From positions 3,844,001-3,908,000 of the forward strand of contig JAUTDP010000001.1 in NCBI GenBank assembly GCA_033439795.1: a stretch of 64,000 nt of DNA, in the 5' to 3' direction. A program made the translations under genes and the position numbers. Origin of the DNA: Sordaria brevicollis (Eukaryota > Ascomycota > Sordariomycetes > Sordariales > Sordariaceae). Within the stretch, counting starts at the first letter, position 1; each line of letters opens with the position of its first letter. The notes below the pieces were generated by a model, which saw only the letters and a list, made by a program, of their open reading frames with translations, was not told where the DNA came from and made no database searches. Positions 36,475 to 49,127 of this stretch are shown piece after piece.

Positions 36475-39400
36475 GTTCACTGTGCGCAAGAACACTTGCT
36501 ATACAGTACCCTAAAATCCCTGGCAAAGCGAGGATGACTTGTCAAGTCCAGTCACTCACTCACCTCCGGCATCAGAAACCTTGGGCTGCTGGCCCTTGGC
36601 CCTGTCGAGCCTTTCGAATCAGGGAGGTACCCAACGTGTGAACGGGTGTCCTGCGACCTCGCACTTGTGTTCTTTCCTCTCCACCGTCACAGTTGCTTGC
36701 TGCATTCCCGGCTGCCCATGTAAGGCGGAAAACGGTCCGCGCATGCAGCTCGTCCCCGGCGAATAGGATGGGATGGAAGGGGTGTAAGCACGTCGCGGTG
36801 CCTATGATTTGCATATCGGCGGGCAGTTCGTGCAGTCTTTTTTGTCCCAACCCAAAGGTTTGGGGTTTTTAGTCGCGTCGAGCCGTCGACAATCCTTCAA
36901 GAAGCAGACATCTCCTCGACGACAACGACAACGACAATCCATCTAGGCCAGGCAAAGACAACGACAACATCTTGCCTCACACCGCAAGAATCAGACGGCA
37001 AAAAGTTGACAAGAATGGACCGGCGAGACCGGGCCCCCCAAGTTCTAGCCGAGCAACAACAACAACTCTCCGCGCTATCCCCCCATCGCCATTGCCAGCG
37101 CACAAATTCATTGGGCCACGCTCTGATACGATGAGAGAGGGAGCATGTTGATCTCGAGGTCAGCTCGTCCCCCTCGCCAATATCGAATGGGAGGCAGTCG
37201 GCCACCTCGACAGGGCGTGTGGTGGTGTGGTTGTGGGCTTGACAGACGTGGTGGGCCATGATTGGATTAATTACATGGTGGCTTTCCATTTCGTACCACA
37301 CCCGGCCAGAAGCTGGCGCGGGAAGATAAAGCCAAACCCGAACGGCAGGTCAAGCTGCATTCGCTGACACCGTGTCTTACCATTGAGATCCCAGCATGGC
37401 CTGGCCGACCTCTGGCAACATCCTTCTCCGGTTGGGGGTCGGTATTTTTCCAAAGCAATCAGTGAACAACCCTAGGCTGAGAGCCAAGTACACAGAAAGA
37501 ATAATCCCCATAATCACAGATGAGAACCGAGCTACCACTGCGGAGGATTAGAGTTTTGTGATGCGCTGTACAGCGGAGAGAATGTCCTTGAGGCTCGAAT
37601 ATCGGAAAACCTTTACAGACCTGTCATATCTCGCATATACCGACATGGGACGGATAGGACATGCCATGTGTTGATCGGCGGAGGGACATATCGGCGAACA
37701 TTGCCAAAAAGCTCTGACGGATTGCGCCAAGTGACCTGGTACTTCTAGCCCCTTTCCTTTTCCACCCTTTGAAAGCCAAGCCGAGGGTTCTGGGAGTTCT
37801 GTGTGGGCATCTCGAACGGCGATACCTCCGTGTTGCTATCGGAACGGTGGAGGGTCCCAGAAGAAGGTCCAGTTTCCGTATCTGTACACCGTCGCGCCCG
37901 TGATGCTGCTGCAAGGCGTCAGGGCCTGAGCCCTACCGGGACGCAGGAAAGCTAAACGGACGGACATGGAACCTGTGAAGCTTGTGATGCGCTTCGATGG
38001 ATGAACCTCTTCTATTTCCGTTCAAGATCCCCGAACGCCGCATATGGACTCGGTGAGAGTGTACACAGCTATATTTTGATACTGCACCTTGAGGCGACTA
38101 TGTGGGTGTTGCCACTGAGGATCAGTCTCGTGAAGCACCAAGGTAGATTTTCCACAGGGAGCCGAGAGATGCACTGTGTACACGTTTGAATTTCTCTCCA
38201 CTCCAACTTGTTCAGTTGTGCGTACTGTGTAAGGCTGATGCGCTGTGCTGCCCAACCCTCTCCAGGATAGGCCTTCCCACAACAACGGCGGCGTAAGGTA
38301 CAAGGTAACAACAAAAAAACATGAAACAAGCCAACGAGACGCCATCACGAGCGAAAGACGAATTATGATTGGTAGCAATTCATTAATGCACAAGCACCTA
38401 ACCGCTCTGCATTCGCTCCATGCAAGCGTGGGTGTCCAGTTTCCTTTCTTTCGACTGCCATTGCCCCTCCGGTGGTGGGCGCGGTAAAGGTACGATACGG
38501 GATCTTGTGGTGTTCGTTACGGTTCGACGGTTTGAGTACCGGAGAGCATCTTGACCCAATTCCTGTCGATGCTCGATAATCTGTGGTTGAGTTCCCAAAG
38601 TTGAAGTTCACCGGCGATGACGAGGGACCTGCGCGGTTGCCCTTGTCTGCTTCTCACAACTTCCCGTTACCTCGACTTTGAATTGCAGGTCAAGGTAACC
38701 CAGGATGCAGGGACTCGGTGCGTTACTACCTCCGTACCCGTTGATTTCCGATTCCCGAATTCAGAACCGGGTCGAGATAACGCATGTCCTGGATCTTAAG
38801 AAACTTCAGTTCACCGGACAGGCATGGGTGGTTCTTTCCGCATTGCTTCGTACACGAGCAGGCACGTTCTGGCACACATATTTACCGGGAAGTGCCTTCC
38901 CCTTTGTTGTAGTTACTATACTCTTCACAACAAAATCGGCAAGTGCTTCTCAAGTGTTAAGACAAGGCGGTGCCGCTTTACTTCGTTTAAGTACTCGACA
39001 ATCATGTCACAGACTATTGCGCCTGCATCCATCCATGTCGGCAGAGGTATATGGACACGGAAAGCACGCCCGTTTCATTGGCAGGTACGGGGGGCCGAAG
39101 AAACAGAAAAAGAAGATTACCTGACCCTGCATGTGCATCTTGCGCCAACGATAGAGATCGGATGGTATGGAAGACAGCAAGATCACCACAGAGGGGTTGT
39201 TCCTGCCGTAACATTTACAAGACGTAACAGGGAAAGGGCTGCTGTTAAGATTAAACCCGAGACTCTAGAGTCCCTGCCTGAAAGAGAGAGCTCCAGAATT
39301 CGGGAATTTTTGGAAGGTGCGCGATGGTATCGGGGAACACCTAGAGGGACGACTACGAGAGGTTGTCTCACCACAACTTGAAGTTAACTTTCAGCTACAA

Positions 39401-42400
39401 GGTACCAGCATCGCGGCATTAGGTACTTTCAAAGTATGTAAACCGATTCCAAACCTTCCAAGAACTCTTGAAGTAATCATTCAGTAACAAGTCTCAAAAG
39501 TGCCACTGTCACGCATAAGCGAACGCCCAATCCATCTCTGGTCTCTACCTATCCCTGTGGAGCGGAACCTCAGAGCAGCAACCTCAGCATGACCGCCTCC
39601 GGACCATATCATGGTACCTGATCCGGTGCGCCAGGTAGGTTTCGTCTTCATCATCAGGCGAATAATTGCCAGCCCAAAATATCAATGGCAGACTACTTCT
39701 GAGACGGCAGTATACCTTCCTCCCTTCCCTGCCTTGCTTAGCCCAAAAAAAAGACTTTGACGAGAGATCAAGTGACCGAAAGAAAGCAGCCAGTCCCCGA
39801 GGACCACGAATTCGTCTCCTTTTGCGGGACACCAACCCAACCAACCAGTTGCATCCTCAGAAAGAGAGACGTGGGAAGGATTTCAGGTGGTTGCAAGGTG
39901 CCACGAATTCCAACCACCACGCGAGGGAGGCTCTCTCCGGCACACTTCGCCTATCATAGAGAATCCTTCTCCAAACAGGTGATCCTAACACCTACCGTTC
40001 TCATGAGCCCTGCGTTTGAGATTTCAGCTCTGTGATTGCGCGTCGCCCATAAAATCGAGATCCAAGGCTTCATCATACATTGGTTGCAATCGCTTTTCCT
40101 CTTGACTGACTTGATGGGCAGTTGGACTTTACGGTGTAGACAATTGCATTGGAGCTGTAACGGGGTCTCAGGGGCTCAGGTCAGGTAGTCTGATGACCTG
40201 GGCAAGTCAGATCTCGTACCAACAACTTTGAGCAAAGTGGAGGTTCACGAGACTTTTGTACCAGCTACTTGTTCGTTGCTAGGTACCTGAGGAGTGAGCG
40301 TTTCAAAGTCATCCGTTTGACGACATGATCCACCAAGACATTAGGTAGCTGCCAACATGCTGGACGTGCTGCTGCCAGAGACTCGGAATTGTCGTTGAAG
40401 ACTGAAGTCGAACCCAGTGATGCCGGGCCATGACGGGAAGGTCGGGACACATCGGCTACACGGCGCTGCCGAGTGGGGTTACCGATCGGGAACGTGTGGG
40501 GCTTGTTGTCGGCCGGGTGGAGTAGCCGTCCCGACTGCAGCCGGCGGGGCACGCCGGCGGGTTTGACAAATGACAATCTGTCCAGGACATGACGAGTTCA
40601 ACGCTCTTTCTACCAGATCCATTACTTTTCACCCTGTTCAAAAAATTCGGCTACCGTGATTGAGGTACACCACCACAGCAACAAAAAAAATTAAAAAGGT
40701 AACATAACATATCCCAAGGCAACTTGAATGCTAGATTGGACGTGACGCGAAACAGAAGTGAACGTGAAAGCAAAACGGTGCAATGTCCATTTTGGTTCGC
40801 ACCGAGGTTAGGCAGTAGGCACGTCTTGAAGGCGTGCTTCTCTCGCCTCTAACCCTCACTTTCTCAGCCATGGGAGAAACTCCCGTAGTCAACCCTGAGT
40901 GAAGAACTTGCCTTGCCTCACTTCAAACATAAACACTGAGGAGGACCGAATTTTATGGACACGAAAATTTGCATTGAAATACGCACGTGTACAGAGCCTA
41001 AGAGACTTTTACATTAATATACATTACTATCAAAGGAGGTGAAAGTCGAACTGTAATCTCCATTCCTCCATACCAGTCGCAGAGATAGATAGCTTCGATT
41101 GGGCGACACTATGTGCGATACACAACTTCGGATTCCGACGGTGGTCATTGGCGGTTGCCGAAGGGAAATTGGGAAGTGATGTTAGGAGGCACGTGAGGTT
41201 CCACGCCTTCATGGGTGCTTTGACCTCTGGAAGTTCATCCGATCCAGTTTCCAGATCTTCAATGTGATGTTGTCGATGCGGACCGGGTCATCGATCCCAG
41301 GCTTCCAGCCGTAAAGGTTCTCTTCGACATCGATCGTGAACCAAGATGCGGCTGCTTGGTTTTTCAAAGGTGTCCCTTCGAGCTTGCTACAAACGATACC
41401 AAAGGCGACCTCAGCAGGGATCCATAGCAAGCAGCACAATGCCGGTGGCGCTTCATCTGTTGCATGCTTTGGGAACAGCAGAGCTGTGATTCTGCACAAC
41501 TCGTTGTTGTTGTTTTTCACGTGCATACATTTTCTTCCTCTCCCTTGATGTACGTTATCCAAAGCAAGCAGCCATGGAACCAGTTGCTACACATACATGA
41601 AAGCGCTGAGTGACTAGGCTTTGCCAACCCGTTCGGCTGCTCCCGCACCTTCGCATCACCCTAGCCTGGACCACCGGTTCGGATGGAAAAGGACTGTGCC
41701 CACATCAGATCCAGCTTGGACCTCCGGTTTATGTTATAGTCCCATGAGAAACGCAGCACAAGGTCGGATAGCAAAAAGAATAAGCGTCTACTGGGTCGTC
41801 TGCGATGGAGAGGGTGAAAACCTGTCAGGTACCAAGTAAACACCAGTCAACAATGGCCAAGAGGGGCAGCCTGAGACCTGCATAGAACGAGCAAAAAAGA
41901 TGTTCTCGAAACTAACGCTCGGGTACCCCGAACAATTCAACGGCTTCAGAATCGATTAAAAGTCTTGTTGTTCCAAGATGAGCTGCCGTCATAACCGTCA
42001 CTCTTTCACAGCGAGACACACCAAAGACCGGGCGGTGTTTGAACCGTCAATGTAGCTCTCAAGTCCATTTGAGGCTGAGGAGGGAAAGGATGTTGTGACA
42101 CTGCCATTGCATATTGGCGATGTTAAAGACAAGCCGAAAGAGAGGTGTCGCGGGGCATTAGCCGTGTTAGTGGAATTAAGCTTTTTGAACCTTAAACACT
42201 CCACCGTCCTAACAGAAGCTAACGCATATGCATAACATACCTTAACATGACTCCATTTCTCGGAAACAGTCGCTTGACCCATTTGAAGACAGGCGCACGA
42301 TTGACGTTATGTTGATAGCATTCATCGGACGGGGTAATTGAATCACGACCAGCCCCCTACGACGATACGATAATTATCGCCAGTTTGAGAGAACGATGAG

Positions 42401-44338
42401 GCTAGTGTCGGAGAATCATGATGATTTGATCGCCGAGCAAGATGTCCGGACTGTTTGGGATGTCTGTTCGTTGTCTGTTTCGTTTTGTTCCATGTTTCGT
42501 TTGTCCCTCTCAAACCCTCCTGGCCGGGCCCTCTTTTCGAACGGTTCAGTTTCTCTGTGCAACCCATGGCAATCCGACAAAGTTGCCGCTCCGATGTTTC
42601 TCTTCTCACCCAAACTTTTTCTCTTCGTTCCTGGCGTGCCAAGTGCCAGCCGAGGGACTCCTCACCGGGCCTGGCCTGGAAAGCGAAGCAGTAACATAGG
42701 TATGTACTTGATTTTCGGAGATTCGTAACCTTGTGGCGTTCTTGATCTCTCCCATGTATATACGCTGGTTAGAGTCTCGAAAACCGTTCTTCAAGGCTGA
42801 GCCCTCGCTGCCTGTATGTGTTGGCTGCCTGTTTAAAGACGGCATACAATGGAGGCCCGTTCAGTCACTGACTTGCTCACTGTTTGCTGGTGTTTGGGTA
42901 GCCAATTTTGATATTCCTTAACCACCAAGTCGTTAGAAGCGGACTCGTGAAGTGGGATTGTAGAGACAGAGTGGACGTTTGGTTGCTCCGGTACACACAC
43001 AGTAAGATCTGTCACTGTAAACAGAAGCAAGTAGTACAAGCCGCCCTCTGGGTTCCCAGCATGCCACAGTCATCAACCACAAGAAGACACTGTATACTTT
43101 AGAAAAGGGACCACAACATAGCCCTTCTGGTGGCGGACGACATGATTACCCTTTACCGTTGGTCGTATCAAACAGCGAAGTAATGGGAGCTACGTAGCTA
43201 GCCAAAAGAGGCTTCCCATTGACCCTTGGCGTTTTCGAACTTCCCTTCTTGCTTTTGGTTTTGCGTCCCCTTCCACAGCCTGGCCGTTGAGAAAGGATAG
43301 GACAGAGCAGAGCAGGGCAGGACCAATTGCTAGGCGTTGTTTGAGAAGGAGCTTTGCCATGGGCTTTTACTTGCCCGTTTTCACTTCCAGACGTCCACTT
43401 CCCTACTAACTTCTATCGACAGGACGTTGCGTTTTCCACGAGTTGTTCCTGCTTGTGCCCTTTACCCAGAAAACAAAAAGTTGCACTGCCTGTACTTACC
43501 TCTACCTTTGCCTATGCGACCAAGAGCTTTGACATCTTCGGGTCAGGATGTAGGGAGCTTTGATAGAATGCAAAATTCAACAAACAGCACAGGACTCCAA
43601 GCTTACACGCTAGCGCTGACCAGGAAGTGAATATTTGCGTGGAATACCCGCCGAGTCCTGTTTGGGTCATTGTAACGGAAAGAGAGTATTGAAAACCAAG
43701 ATTACAACCTAAGTAATTAGTCGTTGCCCACTTCCATCTCAGGCCAGGGAGGGGGGTTTACAGCCGCAGGGGTGATCAAGATTTGGACCCCCGTGGCTAC
43801 GTGTTTACTTGGGCGTTTTTTTTTTTCTTTTGGCTCGAGAATGCTCATTGGGGCCAACGCCTGCCAATCAGAATGGCGTGCGAATTCGAGGAACCTAGAC
43901 GAGAGCTCGCTTTCCCTCCCGCAAAGATACCTGGTACCTTGAATAGCGGAGCACTGGTGGGCACCACCCAGTCACCCACTCACCAGTTCCTTCCCACCTT
44001 GAGGTTCCCACCCACCACCCAGGCACTGTACCTCCATGCCCCAGCCGGGCCCCAGGCCCCAACACTCGTGGGCCTACGGCGGGCAACCAGGGCAGTCACC
44101 ACTCACCTGCACCAGTGAGGGAGTTCGTAGTATGGAGGCCGGGCTGGCTATAGGAAGAGGCAAGGAAGGTACTGTGTGTGATGATGCGGAAACCGAAACG
44201 GTCGACCGGCCGGGCTTGTTGTCTGTTTTCACTTTTCTCAGTCCATGTCTTCGCCTAGTACCCGTCCATCTTTCCATCCGACCCCGGGCTCTCCATCTTG
44301 ACTTCCCGTCCTCGCTCCTCACCACCACCGTGACCTAA
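36475..44338. other. long gene-free region upstream of asm-1
   Basis: About 8 kb of balanced-composition DNA with no supportable gene. Many 60-140 codon frames exist on both strands, overlapping each other. The longest is 185 codons (+, 38824-39381), with no domain I know. A 117-codon minus frame (41209-41562) looks somewhat protein-like but has no support beyond length. Wide non-coding upstream regions are plausible for a developmental regulator such as asm-1. Distal regulatory sequence or long non-coding transcripts could lie here, but the sequence alone does not show them. Confidence 0.5.
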
Positions 44339-44480
44339 ATCCAGCCGGGCCCCGTCCTCCCTCTCCCCTCCCGTCTCCCCAGCTCTTTCCCACTCCAGTT
44401 CCTTCGCTTTCCTCCCCCCGACCTGGACGGACTCCCTCTCTCCACCCGCCTCCCCATTTTCCTCCCACCTGCACTCTCTT
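44339..44480 (+). promoter_or_regulatory. pyrimidine-rich tract, likely core promoter of asm-1
   Basis: A strongly CT-rich stretch on the + strand (repeats of CCTCTCCCCTCCC-like words) about 1.0-1.2 kb upstream of the asm-1 start codon. CT tracts commonly precede transcription starts in filamentous ascomycetes. No convincing TATA box was seen. The transcription start is inferred, not shown. Confidence 0.4.
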
Positions 44481-44554
44481 GGCAGTTGTGGTTTGCATTT
44501 GCATGGAAAGCAGGTTCCTGTGACTGGAGATTAGAGTTAGCTGAGAAAGAGAAG

Positions 44555-44685
44555 GTGAGTGTCAGTCATGCACCGCTGCTGCACTGCCCTGGACTGCAAC
44601 TCGAGCAGTAGTTTGGACGCGGAACGGGGAAACACTTCAAATTTTTTACGGGTGAGCTAATTCCTCGACTCCGATTTCTTTCTAG
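44555..44685 (+). other. possible intron in the asm-1 5' leader
   Basis: A consensus donor GTGAGT (44555) pairs with an acceptor TTTCTAG (ending 44685), preceded by a branch-like GAGCTAAT about 28 bases before it. The length of 131 bp is normal for a fungal leader intron. A second, weaker donor GTGAGC lies inside. Only motif evidence supports this. Confidence 0.35.
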
Positions 44686-44728
44686 GACCGACCTGAGCAC
44701 GCTGCCAATTCACCCATCCCACGGCATT

Positions 44729-44736
44729 TTACGCGA
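44729..44736 (-). promoter_or_regulatory. candidate StuA/ASM-1 response element
   Basis: The complement reads TCGCGTAA, matching the published StuA element (A/T)CGCG(A/T)N(A/C). It lies in the presumed leader of asm-1. A short degenerate motif has a substantial chance of random occurrence. Confidence 0.3.
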
Positions 44737-45369
44737 CGAGACCAGTCCACTTCATCTTTTATCCGATTACCGTTTATCTGCATTGGTTCAGTTGCCCAGG
44801 CCTTCGTCTTCAGTTTTGATCACCATCCGCGGGGACGTCACCACCAAAAACCAAGCGTCACGATTTGGAGCTCGAGCATCGTTTTCTCCTCTTGTCTCGG
44901 CAGGTTCAGAATCACAAGCAGACAGGCAACCACCTTTCGGTATTCCGATTCTTGTTGCATGTGCTCTGACTCGATCATACCACGCATCGAACCTGCATTG
45001 CGTCTCTCCTCTGCATAAGATAAAGACCTGGAAAGACGTCGAAATCGAGCTGTGGCCACTCTTGGAGGCGTCTGCATCAACCGGCGTGATCGCACACTGG
45101 CAAGAAGCTGGGCTACTTGTGCTGCTTTTACCACTCGGCCCACCCATTTATTCCGTTTTTTCGACCACTTTTTGGCCATACAAGTAGTGGACAGTCCCCT
45201 CTTGTGGTTCTTTTTCCTGTTCTCGTTCAACAGGGCACCGAGTTACAAAACCCAGACGACTCCCCAGACAACTCAAAGTCGTGTCCTGTTGACTTTACCT
45301 CACCACAGACAACTTGGGTCTTTTCAGTACTAGCCACTGCTCATCGTCTAACAGTACTCGACAAGAGCA

Positions 45370-45377
45370 TCGCGTCC
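45370..45377 (+). promoter_or_regulatory. candidate StuA/ASM-1 response element
   Basis: TCGCGTCC matches (A/T)CGCG(A/T)N(A/C), 123 bp before the asm-1 start codon. With the site at 44729-44736 it would allow autoregulation. This is inference from the motif alone. Confidence 0.3.
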
Positions 45378-45499
45378 CGGATACCTCGACGCAGACACGG
45401 TCCTAAACTCCCGGGACCTCGTTGCCCGCCCTTCCCCCCGTCTATCAACTCTGTCGTCCACCGAGCCACCACGGCACAGGACCCGATTCATATTCGACC

Positions 45500-47419
45500 A
45501 TGAACCCCAGCGGACCACCCGACGTCTACTACGGACAAATGTCCCAGGGTAGCTCGATGCCCGTCACGACGGTTCCTTCTCACTCTCACTATGCCTCGCA
45601 ACAGGGCCCTCCGCTCTTGCAACCTGGCTCGTCATATGCTCACCAGTATGGCAACCCCCCATACGGATATGCCAATGCCCTCAGCTCGCCGGCTTCACTT
45701 CCGCCATCTCTCCCACCTTCCATGAACTCGCTGGCCGGTCAAGGGGTCTTGCCTCTTCCTGGTGGCGCCAGCATGGGACAGTCTTACCCCCCGGGTGGTT
45801 TCGACACAACCGGTCAGATTGCACCCCCCGGCATGAAGCCCCGTGTTACTGCCACCCTGTGGGAGGATGAAGGCAGCCTGTGTTTCCAAGTTGAAGCGAG
45901 AGGCATCTGTGTCGCTCGCAGGGAGGACAATGCCATGATCAACGGAACCAAGCTTCTCAACGTTGCCGGTATGACACGCGGACGCCGTGACGGTATTCTC
46001 AAGAGCGAAAAGGTTCGCCATGTGGTCAAGATCGGCCCGATGCACCTCAAGGGCGTCTGGATTCCCTTCGAGAGAGCCCTGGATTTCGCCAACAAAGAGA
46101 AGATCACCGAGCTCCTTTACCCTCTCTTCGTCCACAACATTGGTGCTCTCCTGTACCATCCCACCAACCAGAGCAGAACCAGCCAGGTCATGGCTGCTGC
46201 TGAACAGCGTAGGAAAGACAGCCAAGGCCAGCTTCGCGGCCCCGCCCCGCTGCCATCCCTTCACCACCACTCCATGCTTCCCGGCGCCCCGTCCTTGCCC
46301 TCGCATCATGGCATTGGACGGCCTGCCCTTGATCGTGCCAACACCTTTCCCACGCCGCCGACTAGTGCTTCGAGCGTGATGGGATCAATGGGCAACTCGG
46401 ACGGCTATCAATGGGGCCAACAGAGCATGAATGGGCCGCAGGGAAACAGCTCGATTTCTCTTGACACGAGTCTTGGCAGCCATGCTCGATCGATGCCCAC
46501 CACGCCGGCGACGACGCCCCCCGGTTCGCACATTCAGAGCATGCAGAACTATCCGCCCGTGAGCCAGTCCTACGATACCTCTCGGCAGATGTATCAGGGG
46601 CAATCTACTCAGCAGGCTCAGTACCACAGCCAACAGCACTATGCCAGCCAGCCGCAGCATCAAGAGCGATCCGTCTACAGCCAAAGCAGCTATGTTAAGA
46701 ACGATATGGGCCCTCCGTCCGGTAGGCCTACCGCTCAGTCCAACGACGCGTCCGACTCCAAGCCCACTTCTGCCATGATTCACCAAGCGCAAGGGCAGAA
46801 CGACTCCGGTGCTCATGCGGGTTCTGAAGAGGAGGATGATGCCAACAACGAGGCCGAGTACACCCACGACAGCGGCAGCTATGATGCGAACCGTGGCTCT
46901 TACAACTACAACTCTCAGACTGTTAGCTCGCTGCCGCACGATCACGGTCTTGCCCCTGAAATTGGTGGCTCCCCCCATCAAGCAGGATCAGGTCGTGCTA
47001 CCCCCAGAACCGCAGCGGCACCTACCAGCTATTACCCGGCCCAGGGTTATCATACGCCCCCGCGTGGCCAACCTTCGAGCAGCTTGTATAACGTCATGAG
47101 CAACGAGCGAACCGGTCCCAACGGCACACATGGGAACGACATGTACACTAGCCAGGCCGGCATGCCTGGTTCCCTGCAGAACGGCTACTCTGCCCAGCCA
47201 TCCGTTATGAACGGGAGCTCCGGTGGACTGAAGCGAGGACGTGATGACGACGACGACGATGATGGCGGTAGACCTTCGAGCGGCGCCGCTAACATGGGTC
47301 CAGGAATGGATATGAAGCGTCGCAAGATGATGGATGGCGGCAGTCTCCCATCACCTACATACACAACCACCATTTCGCAAGCCGCGCCATCAACGATTGC
47401 GGCCCAGAGGCGGAGGTAA
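45500..47419 (+). CDS. asm-1: APSES-family transcription factor (ASM-1/StuA)
   Basis: A nuclear, sequence-specific regulator of the APSES class (Asm1, Phd1, Sok2, Efg1, StuA), which controls conidiation, ascospore and protoperithecium development in filamentous fungi. The protein has 639 residues in one exon. The start was placed at MNPSGPPDVYYGQ, the N-terminus I recall for ASM-1 proteins. An in-frame ATG 26 codons upstream (45422) is not needed. The APSES DNA-binding domain spans about residues 113-232 (KPRVTATLWEDEG to AAAEQRRK) and contains the signature runs NGTKLLNVAGMTRGRRDGIL and HLKGVWIPFERALDFA. The flanks are Gln/Ser/Pro/Gly-rich, as usual for activator regions. Basic clusters KRGR (578-581) and KRRK (606-609) near the C-terminus are probable nuclear localisation signals, the first followed by an Asp run. 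No domain residue looks damaged. A very long gene-free region precedes it. Confidence 0.96.
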   Translation: MNPSGPPDVYYGQMSQGSSMPVTTVPSHSHYASQQGPPLLQPGSSYAHQYGNPPYGYANALSSPASLPPSLPPSMNSLAGQGVLPLPGGASMGQSYPPGGFDTTGQIAPPGMKPRVTATLWEDEGSLCFQVEARGICVARREDNAMINGTKLLNVAGMTRGRRDGILKSEKVRHVVKIGPMHLKGVWIPFERALDFANKEKITELLYPLFVHNIGALLYHPTNQSRTSQVMAAAEQRRKDSQGQLRGPAPLPSLHHHSMLPGAPSLPSHHGIGRPALDRANTFPTPPTSASSVMGSMGNSDGYQWGQQSMNGPQGNSSISLDTSLGSHARSMPTTPATTPPGSHIQSMQNYPPVSQSYDTSRQMYQGQSTQQAQYHSQQHYASQPQHQERSVYSQSSYVKNDMGPPSGRPTAQSNDASDSKPTSAMIHQAQGQNDSGAHAGSEEEDDANNEAEYTHDSGSYDANRGSYNYNSQTVSSLPHDHGLAPEIGGSPHQAGSGRATPRTAAAPTSYYPAQGYHTPPRGQPSSSLYNVMSNERTGPNGTHGNDMYTSQAGMPGSLQNGYSAQPSVMNGSSGGLKRGRDDDDDDDGGRPSSGAANMGPGMDMKRRKMMDGGSLPSPTYTTTISQAAPSTIAAQRRR

Positions 47420-49127
47420 ACGTCAAGTGAAGAGGGGACAGTGACGTTGAACTCTCACCTCCACAGCGCGGTTTGGCGGCGCATACGTTTTGTATTTTTC
47501 AGCGCAACATAGAACGACTTGACGGGATTTTCATTTGGCTGGCTGTCCCAGCCAAGTCCCGATGAGCCACGATATCTCAGTTTCAGTGTCCTGATGATGG
47601 CTTGTATACGGCTCATGAATCATGTGGATCCGCATAAAGATTATGACGGGCATGGGCACCTTTTCTATCCAATCCTCTCGTCTTCTAGACCGGATGATAG
47701 ATTTGGGGCCGGTGGCTTACGAGGAAACGTCGCATCACAACCGCCTATAACGAATCTAGGCGGAGGAGCACGAGGACTTTCAAGGAAGGGCCGGGAAACG
47801 GTGGTTGGTACAGGTGGGCTGCAGTGCCGGTCCTGGTTTCCACGTGCCGTTCAGCCTCGGGCGCTCGCTGGAAGTACCTCGAGGCGTTTTGTTTTCTTTT
47901 GTTGTTTTATGACGTTTTCATACATGTTCGGCTTGATGACGCTTATGACCTTTATGTTATGATTTTTGTTCGATTAAAAAAAATGGGACGGGAGTGGGTG
48001 TTGATGAGAAGCGTGGGAGGCGGTATGCTTCTTTTTCTCTTGGCTGATTTTGGGCTTGGAAACACATGGCTCGGTGGGTTGCCTTTTCTCTGGGTCACGA
48101 CTTTATGAGGAGCTTGTAAATACGACTTTAGAGGAATATCATCAATGCATGCCTGAGTTGAGTGGTGCCTGGGAGCCTTGGGTTAGCCTTCATCATTCAA
48201 CTCTTTTCAGCGAACCTTATTTGTACACTACATTCAACATTCAACGTCTTTTCCTCATCATGTGCTGCTGTGGTGTTTTCATGTGCCGGGATGTGTCACT
48301 ACCTTACGGGCGGGAAAGTGAGATCAAGCGCAAGTCAGGACTCGCAGCGGTTACAGGGCAACGCACGTCCCTCGTTTGACTCGAAACAGTTGAAGTGAAT
48401 CTCAAGGCTTCACATAGGACCAGGCACGCCAGGGGCATGATGGGAATATCGATGTGGAAGTGAGGAGTTCAGAAGATAAATGTGGTAGGGACTTGCGCTC
48501 AACCTGAGCGGTTTCGCGTACCTGGGTACAGGCAGATATGGTGTTTAGAGGTAGCCAGTAGCGGGAACCACTATACCTAAACGTCGAGGTACCTGCTACA
48601 CAGGCCTTCAGCACAAGCACAGAAATTCCCATGCTAACAGGGCAGGCAGGGGTCGCCAGGTCCCCCATTCTAGAGGGACAACGACAAGCATGACCTACCG
48701 AGCAGGCGCCCGGCGGCGGTTGCATGGGAAAACAACTGAAAAAGAAACAAAACACGGATGCAGGGGCAACGCTCAACACAACCTACCTTTAGGTACAGCA
48801 CTAGACTATCGATGTCAATCGCAGCCCACACTTTGCTCATTTCCTGATCAACGTTTCCACTTCCCACTGAAACCCACAACAACAGTAACAACCATCTTCG
48901 GCCACGACCTACACCAAATCCATCCCCATTAGTATTTCCACCTTTGGTCAGGGAACTATCTCGGGGGTTGTGGTAATTGAAGGCACACCACATCATTTGG
49001 TCTACACCCTCATTTGCGACTCTGCGACACAGAATAGTATGCTTTGAGTCTCTCGCTGACGCTGAGTTTGTTTTTCTCAACTCTCTGAACCCCTATCAGC
49101 ACCCACCGACCAGACATTTCCGACATC
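47420..49127 (+). other. asm-1 3' region and promoter of the coiled-coil gene
   Basis: No gene supported. The first several hundred bases should hold the asm-1 3' UTR (T-rich and ATT-rich words near 47880-47990). The last few hundred bases before 49128 should hold the promoter and leader of the next gene. Short frames on both strands show no domain. Confidence 0.5.

Noticed and set aside
38824..39381. 185-codon + strand frame
   Set aside because: No recognisable domain. It overlaps other frames of comparable length in balanced-composition DNA. Kept only as part of the gene-free region.
41209..41562. 117-codon minus-strand frame with somewhat protein-like composition
   Set aside because: No family recognised and no splice or promoter context. 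Transcript data would be needed.
45422..45499. Upstream in-frame ATG giving a 665-residue ASM-1
   Set aside because: The extra 26 residues are unlike the family N-terminus, while MNPSGPPDVYYGQ matches it. It is probably leader sequence.
45695..46309. 204-codon minus-strand frame
   Set aside because: Antisense shadow of the APSES domain coding region, with no domain of its own.
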